A DNA stretch of 64,000 bases from Methylocapsa aurea (GCF_000746085.1 NZ_JQKO01000018.1:1-64000); one strand, 5' to 3'; counted from the stretch's first letter, positions 20,141 through 28,138 are shown. Notes: generated by a model from the letters alone, not told the origin. Numbers and translations: made by a program.

Positions 20141-20330
20141 CTAGAGCATATTCCGAACAGATTGGTTCGATCTGTTCGACGAGAATATGCTCAGACTTTT
20201 TTGACACTGGAGCGATTTCTGATCGATCGAATGGAGTCATTCGATCGGAAAGCGCTTATTTTCAAAGGGTTGGAGCATGTTCTGATCGAAAAAGTCGATC
20301 AACTTTTTTCGGAACATGCTCTAGAGCCGG
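20141..20330. repeat. Cluster of dispersed palindromic repeats
   Basis: Three hairpin-forming units in a row. Unit one, AGAGCATATTCCGAACAGAT ... AGAATATGCTC, spans 20141-20192. Unit two, CTGGAGCGATTTCTGATCGA ... TCGGAAAGCGCT, spans about 20207-20256 and recurs inverted at 27502-27556. Unit three, GGAGCATGTTCTGATCGAAA ... CGGAACATGCTCTAG, spans about 20269-20325. All are intergenic. Confidence 0.8.
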
Positions 20331-20380
20331 ATGATTTTGGACGGAATCGCAAGGCGATCTCGTCCAAAATCTTAAATCCG

Positions 20381-20452
20381 CCTCTCATCAAAGAGTTAGA
20401 GCATGATGTCGTCCGAAAACCGGTTTCCACTTTTCGGCATCATGCTCTAGGG
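20381..20452. repeat. Dispersed palindromic repeat, copy 2
   Basis: Nearly identical to 17139-17209 and in the same orientation. It differs at a few positions (AGTTAGAGCATG instead of AGTTTAAGCATG, and TTTCCACTTTT instead of TTTCCGCTTTT). It ends 19 bp before the start of the PHA-granule protein gene. Confidence 0.85.
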
Positions 20453-20471
20453 TGGAGCTTGGAGCAGCGCT

Positions 20472-20801
20472 ATGTCGAAATCAATCGTCATTACATTGCC
20501 GCATGATCTCGGGGCCGAGGCGGCGAAAAAGCGGGTCACGGAGCGGATCGACCTGCTGCGGCGAGACTACGTCGATAAGTTGGCCTATTCCGAAGTCACA
20601 TGGAGCGGCGACAGGGCCGATTTGCGGGTTGTGGCCTTCGGCCAGACGACCACTGCTCAACTCGACGTTATGCCGGACGCCCTGCGAATTGAGGTGCAGC
20701 TGCCTTGGATCCTCGCCGCTCTCTCCGGCAAGATTCAAGGAGTCTTGACCAGCAACGCACAGGATTCCTTGCGTATCGGGCGCACGCAGCCAAAACCGTG
20801 A
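20472..20801 (+). CDS. Polyhydroxyalkanoic acid system family protein
   Basis: A 109-residue protein resembling the PHA_gran_rgn family of putative granule-associated proteins. It opens with SIVITLPHDLGAEAAKKRV, then IDLLRRDY, and closes with QLPWILAALSGKIQGVL, the conserved C-terminal signature. Expected at the surface of PHA storage granules, common in type II methanotrophs. It stands alone; the start is the ATG just after the palindromic repeat. No phaC, phaP or phaR is adjacent. Confidence 0.75.
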   Translation: MSKSIVITLPHDLGAEAAKKRVTERIDLLRRDYVDKLAYSEVTWSGDRADLRVVAFGQTTTAQLDVMPDALRIEVQLPWILAALSGKIQGVLTSNAQDSLRIGRTQPKP

Positions 20802-20806
20802 TATGT

Positions 20807-20832
20807 TTCTTGGCGCGGCGAGGCGCCAAGAA
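20807..20832. terminator. Stem-loop between convergent genes
   Basis: A perfect 10-bp inverted repeat TTCTTGGCGC / GCGCCAAGAA with a 6-base loop sits between the convergent PHA-protein and mop genes. No long T-run follows on either strand, so termination is plausible but not certain. Confidence 0.5.
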
Positions 20833-20882
20833 GGGGGATTCATCCAATAGCCGCCCGGCTTCAGGGCGGCGCGGCGCTAAAC

Positions 20883-21092
20883 CTAATCGACGGCGACCAT
20901 GACATCCGACGACTTGATGATGGCGTGAGCCTTCTTGCCCTTGGCGAGTCCAAGCTCGTCAACGGATTCATTGGTGATCGAAGCTGTGACGATCGCGCCG
21001 CCGGCCAGCTCGATTTCGACATGCGCCGTGGTTGCGCCCTTATGGATCTCTTTAATCGTGCCTTCGAGCGCGTTGCGAGCGGAGATTTTCAT
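20883..21092 (-). CDS. Molybdenum-pterin-binding protein (Mop/molbindin)
   Basis: A 69-residue single TOBE (Mop) domain: MKISARNALEGTIKEIHKG, then VEIELAGGAIVTASITNES, and the C-terminal KAHAIIKSSDVMVAVD. Molbindins assemble into hexamers that bind molybdate and buffer it in the cytoplasm. It is divergent from modD, with 256 bp between the starts, and belongs to a molybdenum group that runs to 24328. Confidence 0.92.
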   Translation of the reverse strand: MKISARNALEGTIKEIHKGATTAHVEIELAGGAIVTASITNESVDELGLAKGKKAHAIIKSSDVMVAVD

Positions 21093-21348
21093 GGCGTTTC
21101 CTTTCCAAAAAAGAAAGCCCGACGCAGAGAAGCCGAGCCTAGGGTCTATAGCCGCGAGTTGCGACTTTTTGTATATAGGTGCATTGAAGCTGTAACGCTA
21201 GGGGCAGCGCGTTTTCGAAGCGCCGTTGAGCGCGATTGCGCTCCCAATCGGATAGCATCCAATCAAAAAATCTCTCAGATGCTCCCGGCGATCGCAAAAA
21301 TTCAATAAGTCTGTCGTTTGCCATTCAAACACGAGCAGGAGCCCATCC

Positions 21349-22197
21349 TTGAACTTGCCGACATTGCCGGATTCCTTGCTCGATCAATTTTTGGCTGACG
21401 ACGCGCCTTTTCTCGATCTCACCACGCATTTTCTCGGCCTTGGCGGCAAAACTGGCCGCATGAGCTTCGCGGCGCGCGAGGCCATGGTCCTCGCCTGCGC
21501 CGAAGAGGCCGCCCGGATCGTTGAGCGCGCTGGAGCGACTGTGATCCTGCATGCCGCTTCCGGAGCGGCGCTGGAGCCCGGTTCGCCGATCCTCACCGCC
21601 ACCGGATCCGCCGCAACGCTTCTGCGCGCCTGGAAAATAGCGCAAAATCTCATTGAGGTCGCCTCGGGCATCGCGACCGCGACCCGAAGCATCGTTTCCG
21701 CCGCGCGCGCCGTCTCGCCGCAAATTGCAATCACATGCACGCGCAAGAACGCGCCCGGAACGAAGCTCTTGTCGCTGAAGGCGATCCTCGCCGGCGGGGC
21801 CATGCCGCATCGTCTGGGCCTTAGCGAAACCATTTTAATTTTCGCCGAGCATCGGGCCTTTCTCTCTGGCATGAGCGAGAAGGAGATGATCGCCCTGGCG
21901 CGTCGCGACGCCGCTGAAAAAAAAATCGTCGTCGAGGTTGGATCGCTGGCCGAAGCCCTCGCCTGGGGAGATGCGGGCGCCGATGTAATTCAGGCGGAAA
22001 AATTTCCGCCGCAGGAAATCGCCGCCCTCGTCGCGGCGCTGGAGCCGCGCATCCCACGCCCGCTGATCGCGGCGGCGGGCGGCGTCAATGCAGGCAATGC
22101 GGCCCAATACGCGGCAGCCGGCGCCGATATTCTCGTGACATCGGCGCCCTATTGGGGCAAACCCCTCGACGTCGCGGTTCGCGTCGAGGCGGCATAA
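21349..22197 (+). CDS. modD: ModD-family protein (molybdenum transport-associated, nicotinate-nucleotide pyrophosphorylase fold)
   Basis: A 282-residue member of the quinolinate phosphoribosyltransferase-like ModD family, repeatedly found in molybdate transport operons; its biochemical role is not established. Features are DDAPFLDLTTHFLGLGGKTG at the N-terminus, ATRSIVSAARAVSPQIAITC, CTRKNAPGTKLLSLKAILAG, HRLGLSETILIFAEH and the C-terminal barrel segment IAAAGGVNAGNAAQYAAAGA. The start is TTG at 21349, supported by a GCAGGAG ribosome-binding site about 8 bp upstream and by alignment of the opening. It is followed, on the same strand, by a ModC remnant. Confidence 0.9.
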   Translation: MNLPTLPDSLLDQFLADDAPFLDLTTHFLGLGGKTGRMSFAAREAMVLACAEEAARIVERAGATVILHAASGAALEPGSPILTATGSAATLLRAWKIAQNLIEVASGIATATRSIVSAARAVSPQIAITCTRKNAPGTKLLSLKAILAGGAMPHRLGLSETILIFAEHRAFLSGMSEKEMIALARRDAAEKKIVVEVGSLAEALAWGDAGADVIQAEKFPPQEIAALVAALEPRIPRPLIAAAGGVNAGNAAQYAAAGADILVTSAPYWGKPLDVAVRVEAA

Positions 22198-22318
22198 AAC
22201 ATGCTCCGGAATACAGTTGACAGATTCCTTTTCGACAAGGATCTGGTTCTGCTTTTCGATTTTTGAGCTCAATCCCCGCCGATCCGATCGGGCGAGGCCA
22301 CAGGCTCCGGCGAAGAAA

Positions 22319-22804
22319 ATGTTGGAAGTTCCCAAACTGCGACCGGCCCGGCCCCTTCTCAAAACGGCGCTCTCGGCGCGCGTGCTGCACCATGATCGCG
22401 AAATGGCATTGACGACGCTGTTTTTCGAGGATGGAGAGCTGCGGGTGCCGCTGATCGATTATCCTGCCAGCTCCGGCGTCACGATCCGGATCGACGCGCG
22501 GGATGTTTCAATCGCGCTCTCGCGGCCGATGGATGTGTCGATCACCAATCGCCTGCCCGGCGAGATCGCCGAACTTTCCTATCTCACGCCGCCCTATGTC
22601 AAGGTGACTTTCAATCTTGGAAAGACCCGTCTCCATGCGCTCGTGACCAGCGAGTCAGTGGAGCGCCTGGCCCTCGCGCCGGGACTTCGCGCCTGGGTGA
22701 TGATCAAGGCGGTGGCGATTTCAGGCCATGAACTCAAGCCGGATCGCGCGCCGCGGCCGAGACCCTGGCCTTTGGATCGAAAGACCAGTCCAACGAAGCC
22801 GTGA
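22319..22804 (+). CDS. Stand-alone ModC C-terminal (TOBE) fragment
   Basis: A 161-residue product matching only the C-terminal third of the molybdate ABC-transporter ATPase ModC. Its start corresponds to the linker after the ATPase (ALSARVLHHDREMALTTLFF), followed by the TOBE/Mop region (IDARDVSIALSRPMDVSITN, then LGKTRLHALVTSESVERLAL, ending WVMIKAVAISG). No Walker A, signature or Walker B motif exists upstream. It may be a pseudogene left after loss of the ATPase part, or a retained molybdate-binding domain. The ATG at 22319 has a GAAGAAA sequence before it. Its 3' end overlaps the convergent modE-like gene by 71 bp. Confidence 0.65.
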   Translation: MLEVPKLRPARPLLKTALSARVLHHDREMALTTLFFEDGELRVPLIDYPASSGVTIRIDARDVSIALSRPMDVSITNRLPGEIAELSYLTPPYVKVTFNLGKTRLHALVTSESVERLALAPGLRAWVMIKAVAISGHELKPDRAPRPRPWPLDRKTSPTKP

Positions 22805-23138
22805 GTTCGTCGAGGGACTTCTTCGCTGAATTCGACGCATGGCGTTCGATCGAGCGATAGAGCGCGACGAGCCGCTCGCCGAATTGGGTGATCTCGGCGC
22901 CGCCGCCGCGCCGCCCCGGAAAGGTTGCGACAACCGGGCTTTCGAACGTGCGGTTCAAGGCGTCTACGCTGAGCCAGCATTTCCGGTAGGAAAGCTGTAG
23001 GGCGCGGCTTGCGCCGATAATCGAACGCTCGATGCGAATCATATCGATCAGCGCCAAATCTTCGGGTCCAAACGCGCCGCCATTCGGCAGATTGAGGTAA
23101 ATGGAGATAGAAGCGGTTTGCGGCTTGCTCTTTGCCAT
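22734..23138 (-). CDS. ModE-like winged-helix regulator (DNA-binding domain only)
   Basis: A 134-residue transcription factor of the ModE N-terminal/LysR-like winged-helix type: IDMIRIERSIIGASRALQLS, then YRKCWLSVDALNRTFESPVV, and the wing region FPGRRGGGAEITQFGERLVA. It lacks the C-terminal TOBE domains that bind molybdate in E. coli ModE. Molybdate sensing would need a partner such as the nearby Mop or the ModC-TOBE fragment; this is inference. It is convergent and overlapping with the ModC remnant. A Mo-box-like palindrome lies at 24304-24328. Confidence 0.85.
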   Translation of the reverse strand: MAKSKPQTASISIYLNLPNGGAFGPEDLALIDMIRIERSIIGASRALQLSYRKCWLSVDALNRTFESPVVATFPGRRGGGAEITQFGERLVALYRSIERHASNSAKKSLDELTASLDWSFDPKARVSAAARDPA

Positions 23139-23347
23139 GGACTTTCCTTGTGCCCGAAATGCATTTCTCGGGCGAAACGGACGCCTATCAGCATCCGCGC
23201 ACGAAACAAAATGTGAGAATATAGCATTCTGAGATAAAGTGAGCGCGGCGAAGTAAGCGCGGGGTCAGCGCGGTTCCTTTGAGCATGAAGACAAAAATCA
23301 GATGGTTCGATCGGCGGCCGGATAAGCTTCCCGCGGCTTTTGGAAAA

Positions 23348-24268
23348 TCATTCGTTAAAAAAATTTGATGCAGGACAGGGCCGTTTCCGAGCCGGGAGAT
23401 CGCCCTCTAAGACCCGTTCGGCCTCGCAAAGCATGATCGCCCGCACGACCGCCTCGGCGATTCCCCGCGCGCGCTCGTCGATGCCGGTCCATTTGGAGGC
23501 GCGGCCGCGCGGATCGATCTCGATCAGCTTGACGCCGGCCGGAATTTCGATCCCATCGCGCGCGAGGCCGCGCAAGATCCCGTCGATCGGGGCTTTGACC
23601 GCCGCGCCGCCGTGATGACCGACGATGACGCCTCTGAAGATGCGCGCGCCTATATCCAGCGCGGTGCGCCAACGACCCGGCGCCTTGGAGTAGACGAAGC
23701 GCTCGGCGCCGATTCCGCCGAGGAGGCTTGGGAGGGCGGCTACGGGTTCGGTTGTTCCCTCGCGCAAGACAAGGCCGGCGCGATCCGGCCGCGTCTCAAT
23801 CGCCACGTCGCAATTGCCGCGCGCTGTAAACCCCGGACCAAGACCGATCGTGAGCCCCGCCAATCCGCGCAGGCGCGGCATGATCGAGCGCTTATGCATC
23901 CTTGCGTCGACGATGATGTCTGGCTGGCCGAGAACGAGCAAATCGGTCAGGCCGAGACTCGTCACCGCGACGCGATCCCTCAGGGCGGCGACGTCGAAAA
24001 GCTCGCTTACGCTATCGATTCGCATCGCCGCGATCGTCTCGACCAGACGTTCGTCATCGTAGAGCGCATCGTAGAACGCCATCCCGCGCCGGATCACCGG
24101 CGCCAAGGGGTCATGCGACAGGACAACGGCGCGCCCGAATCGGCGCAGAAAAACCGCGATCGCAGACGCGATTTCGTTGGTGCCGAGCACGACGGCAAAC
24201 CGCGGACTTGCGGGTGGCGCCGCCGAGATAGCATCGCGCCGCGCGTTAGGATCGTCTATCTGATGCAT
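23348..24268 (-). CDS. YqeB/EF2563-type molybdenum hydroxylase system protein
   Basis: A 306-residue protein resembling the EF2563 (YqeB) family of the selenium-dependent molybdenum hydroxylase system. Recognisable parts are the N-terminal Rossmann-like FAVVLGTNEIASAIAVFLRR, LVLGQPDIIVDARMHKRSIM, TIGLGPGFTARGNCDVAIET and GGAAVKAPIDGILRGLARDG. The family is predicted to take part in cofactor maturation or handling for molybdenum hydroxylases; its biochemistry is not settled. It lies downstream of a Mo-box-like palindrome and next to modE, suggesting control by molybdate. Confidence 0.8.
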   Translation of the reverse strand: MHQIDDPNARRDAISAAPPASPRFAVVLGTNEIASAIAVFLRRFGRAVVLSHDPLAPVIRRGMAFYDALYDDERLVETIAAMRIDSVSELFDVAALRDRVAVTSLGLTDLLVLGQPDIIVDARMHKRSIMPRLRGLAGLTIGLGPGFTARGNCDVAIETRPDRAGLVLREGTTEPVAALPSLLGGIGAERFVYSKAPGRWRTALDIGARIFRGVIVGHHGGAAVKAPIDGILRGLARDGIEIPAGVKLIEIDPRGRASKWTGIDERARGIAEAVVRAIMLCEAERVLEGDLPARKRPCPASNFFNE

Positions 24269-24303
24269 GATCTGTTTCGCATAAACGGACCGACTTCGGA
24301 GCT

Positions 24304-24328
24304 ATCCTATATACGTTAGTATATCGAT
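24304..24328 (-). promoter_or_regulatory. Mo-box-like palindrome (candidate ModE site)
   Basis: ATCCTATATACGTTAGTATA followed by TCGAT has TATATA and TATAT half-sites around a 6-base spacer, flanked by ATC / GAT. This fits the ModE operator type known in E. coli and Rhodobacter (ATCG-n-TATATA-N6-TATATA-n-CGAT) with mismatches. It is 36 bp upstream of the YqeB-like start, a promoter-proximal position. Confidence 0.55.
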
Positions 24329-24588
24329 ACTGGCAAGTCAAGGCGCGGGCTCTTTCGCGTCGCATCCAGCGACGGGGCGGCCGCGGCGAGGATCGCCCTC
24401 ACGCCTTGGCAATTGAGCGAGGTCAATGCGAAAGCGCGAGAAACTGGTAGGCCAGCCTCCGGCGTCTCGTGGGCGCTGAAACAAGGGAGATCCGCCGAGA
24501 TCGCACGGATCATCAAGCGGGATGACCTTGACGGGCCAAGCGGGTCTGAGTCTAACGCCCAAGACAAGTCGGCAGTCATTTCTGCGTG
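24320..24588 (+). pseudogene. Possible gene remnant without a start codon
   Basis: A frame open from 24320 to a TGA at 24586-24588. From about 24356 it reads RVASSDGAAAARIALTPWQL, then SEVNAKARETGRPASGVSWA and ARIIKRDDL. Composition is protein-like, unlike the Arg/Pro-rich shadow frames, but there is no usable start codon and I recognise no family. It may be a truncated relic or chance. Confidence 0.25.
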
Positions 24589-24650
24589 ATATTTTTCTGC
24601 TAGCAATTAATAAAGTGGTTAATTTCAACTAAATAACTCATGACGAATAC

Positions 24651-24673
24651 TTGTTCATATGTTCTATGAACTA
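24651..24673. promoter_or_regulatory. Inverted repeat in the AT-rich region upstream of csp1
   Basis: GTTCAT at 24653-24658 and ATGAAC at 24666-24671 form a perfect 6-bp inverted repeat with a 7-base spacer (TTGTTCATATGTTCTATGAA, then CTAA). It is an operator-like structure about 170 bp before the csp1 start, in a stretch (24590-24840) that is markedly AT-rich compared with the surroundings. Confidence 0.4.
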
Positions 24674-24839
24674 AATCATTAATGTATTCCGGCAAGAAAC
24701 TGACAATATATGAAGCCCTACGCTTGAGTTTTGATCATGAGTTTATTAGTATCGCCGTGATGCTTTGCGGCTTGTCTGAAACTCTACACGATGTTCGGCG
24801 TTCAAGCAGTAGTGTCTTAAAACCTTGTAGGAGGAAACC

Positions 24840-25274
24840 ATGCAGCGTCGTGAATTCATAGCCGCCGTCGGAACAGTCGCCGCGGTGGCCGCAGCCTCCG
24901 CCCAGCCGGCATTTGCCGAAATGGGCGCCGACACCATGATGCACGCGCCGAAGTTCAAGGCCCTGCAGGAAGCAGCCGGCAAATGCGTGTCGACCGGCAA
25001 TGATTGCATGAGGCATTGCCTCGGCATGTTCGCGATGAAAGACACGAGCATGACCGAATGCGCCGATTCGACCTTCCAATTGATCGCGGCTTGTGGCGCG
25101 CTCCAGACCTTGGCCGCGGTCAACTCGGAGCATACCGGACATTTCGCCAAGGTGGTGGAGATGATCTGCGCCGATTGCCAGAAAGAATGCGAGAAATTCC
25201 CCAAGATAGCTGAATGCAAAGCCTGCGGCGACGCTTGCAAGGCTTGCGCTGAAGAGTGCCGCAAATACTCCTGA
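24840..25274 (+). CDS. csp1: Tat-exported copper storage protein Csp1
   Basis: A 144-residue four-helix-bundle copper storage protein. The N-terminus MQRREFIAAVGTVAAVAAAS is a twin-arginine signal ending at AQPAFA-EM. The mature part holds 13 cysteines spaced along the helices (including the run CKACGDACKACAEEC), the same number as Methylosinus trichosporium Csp1, in which the cysteines line the bundle core and bind up to 13 Cu(I) per monomer. Two methionine-rich spots (MMHAPKF, MFAMKDTSM) fit a copper entry end. In methanotrophs Csp1 stores copper for the particulate methane monooxygenase. Ribosome-binding site TAGGAGG is excellent. The gene is monocistronic, with a stem-loop downstream. Confidence 0.93.
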   Translation: MQRREFIAAVGTVAAVAAASAQPAFAEMGADTMMHAPKFKALQEAAGKCVSTGNDCMRHCLGMFAMKDTSMTECADSTFQLIAACGALQTLAAVNSEHTGHFAKVVEMICADCQKECEKFPKIAECKACGDACKACAEECRKYS

Positions 25275-25354
25275 GCCGCCCCTTCAGGCAGTTGCGGGGG
25301 AGTTCTGGAAGCAATCCCGCCGCTGGTTGTCTCGGCTTCTCTTCGACAATGAAA

Positions 25355-25379
25355 GCGTTGGCGAAGCTTGCGCCAACGC
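25355..25379 (+). terminator. Stem-loop downstream of csp1
   Basis: GCGTTGGCG at 25355-25363 pairs with CGCCAACGC at 25371-25379 around a 7-base loop, about 80 bp after the csp1 stop. There is no clear T-run, so it could be a terminator or a transcript-stabilising hairpin. Confidence 0.4.
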
Positions 25380-25491
25380 CCCTGCCCGGCCCATAATAGA
25401 CTATGCAGCCGCGCCGCCCTTTTTTCTCATATTCTTTCCTGGATTTTGATCGCCGCGTCGCCGACCGGCGCAACTTGGCGTCGGGCGAAAG

Positions 25492-27423
25492 ATGAGCCAG
25501 GCATGCGCCTCTTATGGCGCCTGGGTTTCCCCGGTGAGCGTCGAACTCATGACCGGCGCCGCGGTTGGGCTCAGTTCCCTCGCAGTCGATGGACCGACGC
25601 TTTATTGGCTGGAAGCCAGGCCGGCCGAAAGCGGACGCACAGTTTTGTGCCGGCGCCGGGCCAATGGCCAGATCGAGGAACTAACTCTCGCCCCGTCCAA
25701 TGTCGGCAGCCGCGTCCATGAATATGGCGGCGGCGCCTATGCGGTCGCAGATGGCGTCGCAGTCTATAGCGAGCGCAAGGATGGGTCCGTTTGGCTCATC
25801 GAAGCCGACGCCTCGCCGCGCCAAATCGCTACGCCGGAAGGCTGCCGCTACGCAGATTTCGAGTTGGATTTGCGGCGCCGTCGCGTGTTGGCTATTCGCG
25901 AGGATCATCGCGAGCGGCCGCCGACCGATCCAAAGGCCGCGATCGTCGCCCTGCCGCTCGATTCGGATGGGTCCGAAGAGGTGCTGGTCGAGGGGCCCGA
26001 TTTCCTGAGTTCGCCGCGCCTCTCGCCGAGCGGCGACTGGATCGCCTGGATTGCCTGGGATCATCCCGACATGCCTTGGGATCGGACCAGGCTTTTCATC
26101 GCCGGACTTATGCCGGACGGTATGCTCGGCCCGTCAAATCTGGTCGCTGGGCAAGCGCCGGAATCGATCGTGCAACCGGAATGGTCAGCCGGCGATATCC
26201 TGCATTTTTGCTCGGACCGGACAGGCTGGTGGAACCTTTACGCACTGCGCGGCGGCGCCGCGACGCCGGTGGCCCCGGTGGAGGCTGAAATCGGCGGTCC
26301 TCATTGGGTCTTTCGCCAGCGCTATTATGCTTTCCTTCCCGATGGGCGAATTGTCGTCGCGATCGTGCGGGATGGAATCAGATCCGCCGGCATGATCGCG
26401 GAGGGAGCCATTGCGCCGCTCGATATTGGGCAGGTTCTCGACACTCCGCAACCTCTCGGGGATGGCCTCGCCTATATTGCGACGCCCCCCACAGCGCCGC
26501 CGGCCGTCACTTTGACGCCCGGGAGCGTTGGCGGCGCGCCGCAGATTGTGCGCGCCGCTGCGCCGTCCGTGCTGGCCCCCGAGACGATCTCGCTTGGCGA
26601 GGCGATCGATTTCCCCGCGCGCGGCGGGAGCGGACACGCCTTCTGGTTTCCGCCGAAAAATCAGGAGTTCAAAGGCCCCCCAGGGGAATTGCCGCCGCTC
26701 GTCGTCCTCTCCCATGGCGGACCGACCAGCATGACGACGAATAGTTTCAACTTGAATATCCAATGGTGGACCAGTCGCGGCATCGGCGTCGTCGATGTCA
26801 ATTATGGCGGATCGACCGGATTTGGCCGCGACTATCGCCGCCGCCTCAATGGGCAATGGGGCGTGGTCGACGTCGAGGACTGCGCGGCGGCGGCAAACTA
26901 TCTTGTCGAACGCGGCCTCGTCGACGGCGCAAGGCTCGCGATCCGAGGCGGCAGCGCCGGCGGCTTCACCACGCTCAAGGCGCTGACCTCCTCCACGCTT
27001 TTCAAGGCGGGGGCCAGTCTCTATGGCGTCGCCGATTTGATGCTGCTGGCCAGGGACACGCATAAATTCGAGTCCCGCTATCTCGACGCTCTGATCGGCC
27101 CGCTTCCGGAGCGCCAAGACCTCTATCTCGAACGCTCGCCGATTCACCACCTTGATCGGCTTGCCTGCCCGGTGATTTTTTTCCAGGGCGAGGACGATAA
27201 AACCGTCCCGCCCAATCAAGCGCGGACCATGGTCGAGGCAATGTCGGCGCGCCGCCTTCCGGTCGCCTTTTATGTCTTCGAAGGCGAAGGCCACGGGTTT
27301 CGCAAGGCCGAGACCCTGCGCCGCGTCCTTGAGCTCGAACTGGATTTTTACGGCCGCATCTTCGGCTTCGCGGCGCCGGGCTTGAGCGAACACGTGACGA
27401 TCGCGAATATGGACGAGAGATAG
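25492..27423 (+). CDS. S9-family prolyl oligopeptidase-type peptidase
   Basis: A 643-residue serine peptidase. The N-terminal beta-propeller (about residues 20-360) has repeated blades of the LSPSGDWIAWIAWD type. The C-terminal alpha/beta-hydrolase domain has the oxyanion strand VVLSHGGPTSMT, the nucleophile in RGGSAGGFTTLKAL, the aspartate in QGEDDKTVPPNQA and the histidine in EGEGHGFRK, so the Ser-Asp-His triad is complete. No signal peptide: a cytoplasmic oligopeptidase or acylaminoacyl peptidase. Start ATG at 25492. It stands alone, about 220 bp after csp1. Confidence 0.9.
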   Translation: MSQACASYGAWVSPVSVELMTGAAVGLSSLAVDGPTLYWLEARPAESGRTVLCRRRANGQIEELTLAPSNVGSRVHEYGGGAYAVADGVAVYSERKDGSVWLIEADASPRQIATPEGCRYADFELDLRRRRVLAIREDHRERPPTDPKAAIVALPLDSDGSEEVLVEGPDFLSSPRLSPSGDWIAWIAWDHPDMPWDRTRLFIAGLMPDGMLGPSNLVAGQAPESIVQPEWSAGDILHFCSDRTGWWNLYALRGGAATPVAPVEAEIGGPHWVFRQRYYAFLPDGRIVVAIVRDGIRSAGMIAEGAIAPLDIGQVLDTPQPLGDGLAYIATPPTAPPAVTLTPGSVGGAPQIVRAAAPSVLAPETISLGEAIDFPARGGSGHAFWFPPKNQEFKGPPGELPPLVVLSHGGPTSMTTNSFNLNIQWWTSRGIGVVDVNYGGSTGFGRDYRRRLNGQWGVVDVEDCAAAANYLVERGLVDGARLAIRGGSAGGFTTLKALTSSTLFKAGASLYGVADLMLLARDTHKFESRYLDALIGPLPERQDLYLERSPIHHLDRLACPVIFFQGEDDKTVPPNQARTMVEAMSARRLPVAFYVFEGEGHGFRKAETLRRVLELELDFYGRIFGFAAPGLSEHVTIANMDER

Positions 27424-27501
27424 TCAAAACGGGCGCGAGCAATGTTCCCGGCATGCGCCGCCCCGCGATTGGCTTGACGCTTGCTATAAAACAATGAGCT
27501 T

Positions 27502-27580
27502 GAGCGCTTTCCGATCGAATGGAGTCATTCGATCGATCAGAAATCGCTCCAGTGTTAAAGAGCCTGAGCATATTCCGCGA
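27502..27580. repeat. Dispersed palindromic repeat (inverted copy of the 20207-20256 unit)
   Basis: GAGCGCTTTCCGATCGAATG, then GAGTCATTCGATCGATCAGA, then AATCGCTCCAG is the reverse complement of the unit at 20207-20256 with few differences. It is followed by GAGCATATTC, the arm motif of the 20141 unit. It lies upstream of the small gene at 27634. Confidence 0.8.
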
Positions 27581-27633
27581 ATTTGAGAGCGCATTCGAAG
27601 CGCAGGTTCAGCGAACCCGATCGAGGAGCAAAA

Positions 27634-27867
27634 ATGGCAAGCGATTACGCGTTCATTCGCGCCTATGGCAAGTTTACCGAGGCCAAAGAATCCTATGTCG
27701 ACGACCAAGTCCGGCGCGCGCGCCGGGAAAATGCCCCAAATGACGCTTTTGCCTATGATGACGAAAACAAACGCTGGAAATTATTCGCGGAGCTTGAAGA
27801 GATAGCGGCGAACGGCGATGCCGCCACAGCCGAAACGGTCAAGACAATCCGCGCCATTATGCGCTGA
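27634..27867 (+). CDS. Small hypothetical protein
   Basis: A 77-residue acidic/basic mixed protein, MASDYAFIRAYGKFTEAKES at the start and ATAETVKTIRAIMR at the end, with no signal or membrane segment and mostly helical character. A GAGGAGCAAAA ribosome-binding site precedes the ATG closely, which supports translation. I do not recognise a family. It is an isolated gene between palindromic repeats and a convergent small gene. Confidence 0.6.
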   Translation: MASDYAFIRAYGKFTEAKESYVDDQVRRARRENAPNDAFAYDDENKRWKLFAELEEIAANGDAATAETVKTIRAIMR

Positions 27868-27925
27868 CGCCCCTTCAAGCGTCGGCCGGACTGGGCGATG
27901 TCTTGAGCCGGGGCTCGGGGCGCGC

Positions 27926-28138
27926 TTAAAGCGTCTTGCCCTCGCTCCCCGGATAGCTGCAACGCCATTTCACGACCTGGCTGTTCGGGTGGCCGTCCGC
28001 CCATTGCGCGATCTTCGGCGGGGCCTGGAGCATGCATTGCATCAGCGAGCCCTGATCGATCAAGGACAGCTGCCGCTCTTCGCATGCGCTCGGTTGGGCG
28101 AGGCTGCAAACCGTGAGGATCAATTCAATAAGGCCCAT
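27926..28138 (-). CDS. Small conserved hypothetical protein with cysteines
   Basis: A 70-residue product starting MGLIELILTVCSLAQPSACE, then SLMQCMLQAPPKIAQWADGH and ending VVKWRCSYPG plus a short tail. Four cysteines and the hydrophobic start suggest a secreted disulfide protein. It resembles small conserved proteins of Hyphomicrobiales with the same CE...C...WxC pattern (recalled, not checked). The frame runs upstream to 28213, but the internal ATG at 28138 gives the expected opening. Function is unknown. Confidence 0.6.
   Translation of the reverse strand: MGLIELILTVCSLAQPSACEERQLSLIDQGSLMQCMLQAPPKIAQWADGHPNSQVVKWRCSYPGSEGKTL

Noticed and set aside
21160-21190. A second Mo-box between mop and modD
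   Set aside because: Only a single TATATA half-site with poor flanks; not enough for a call.
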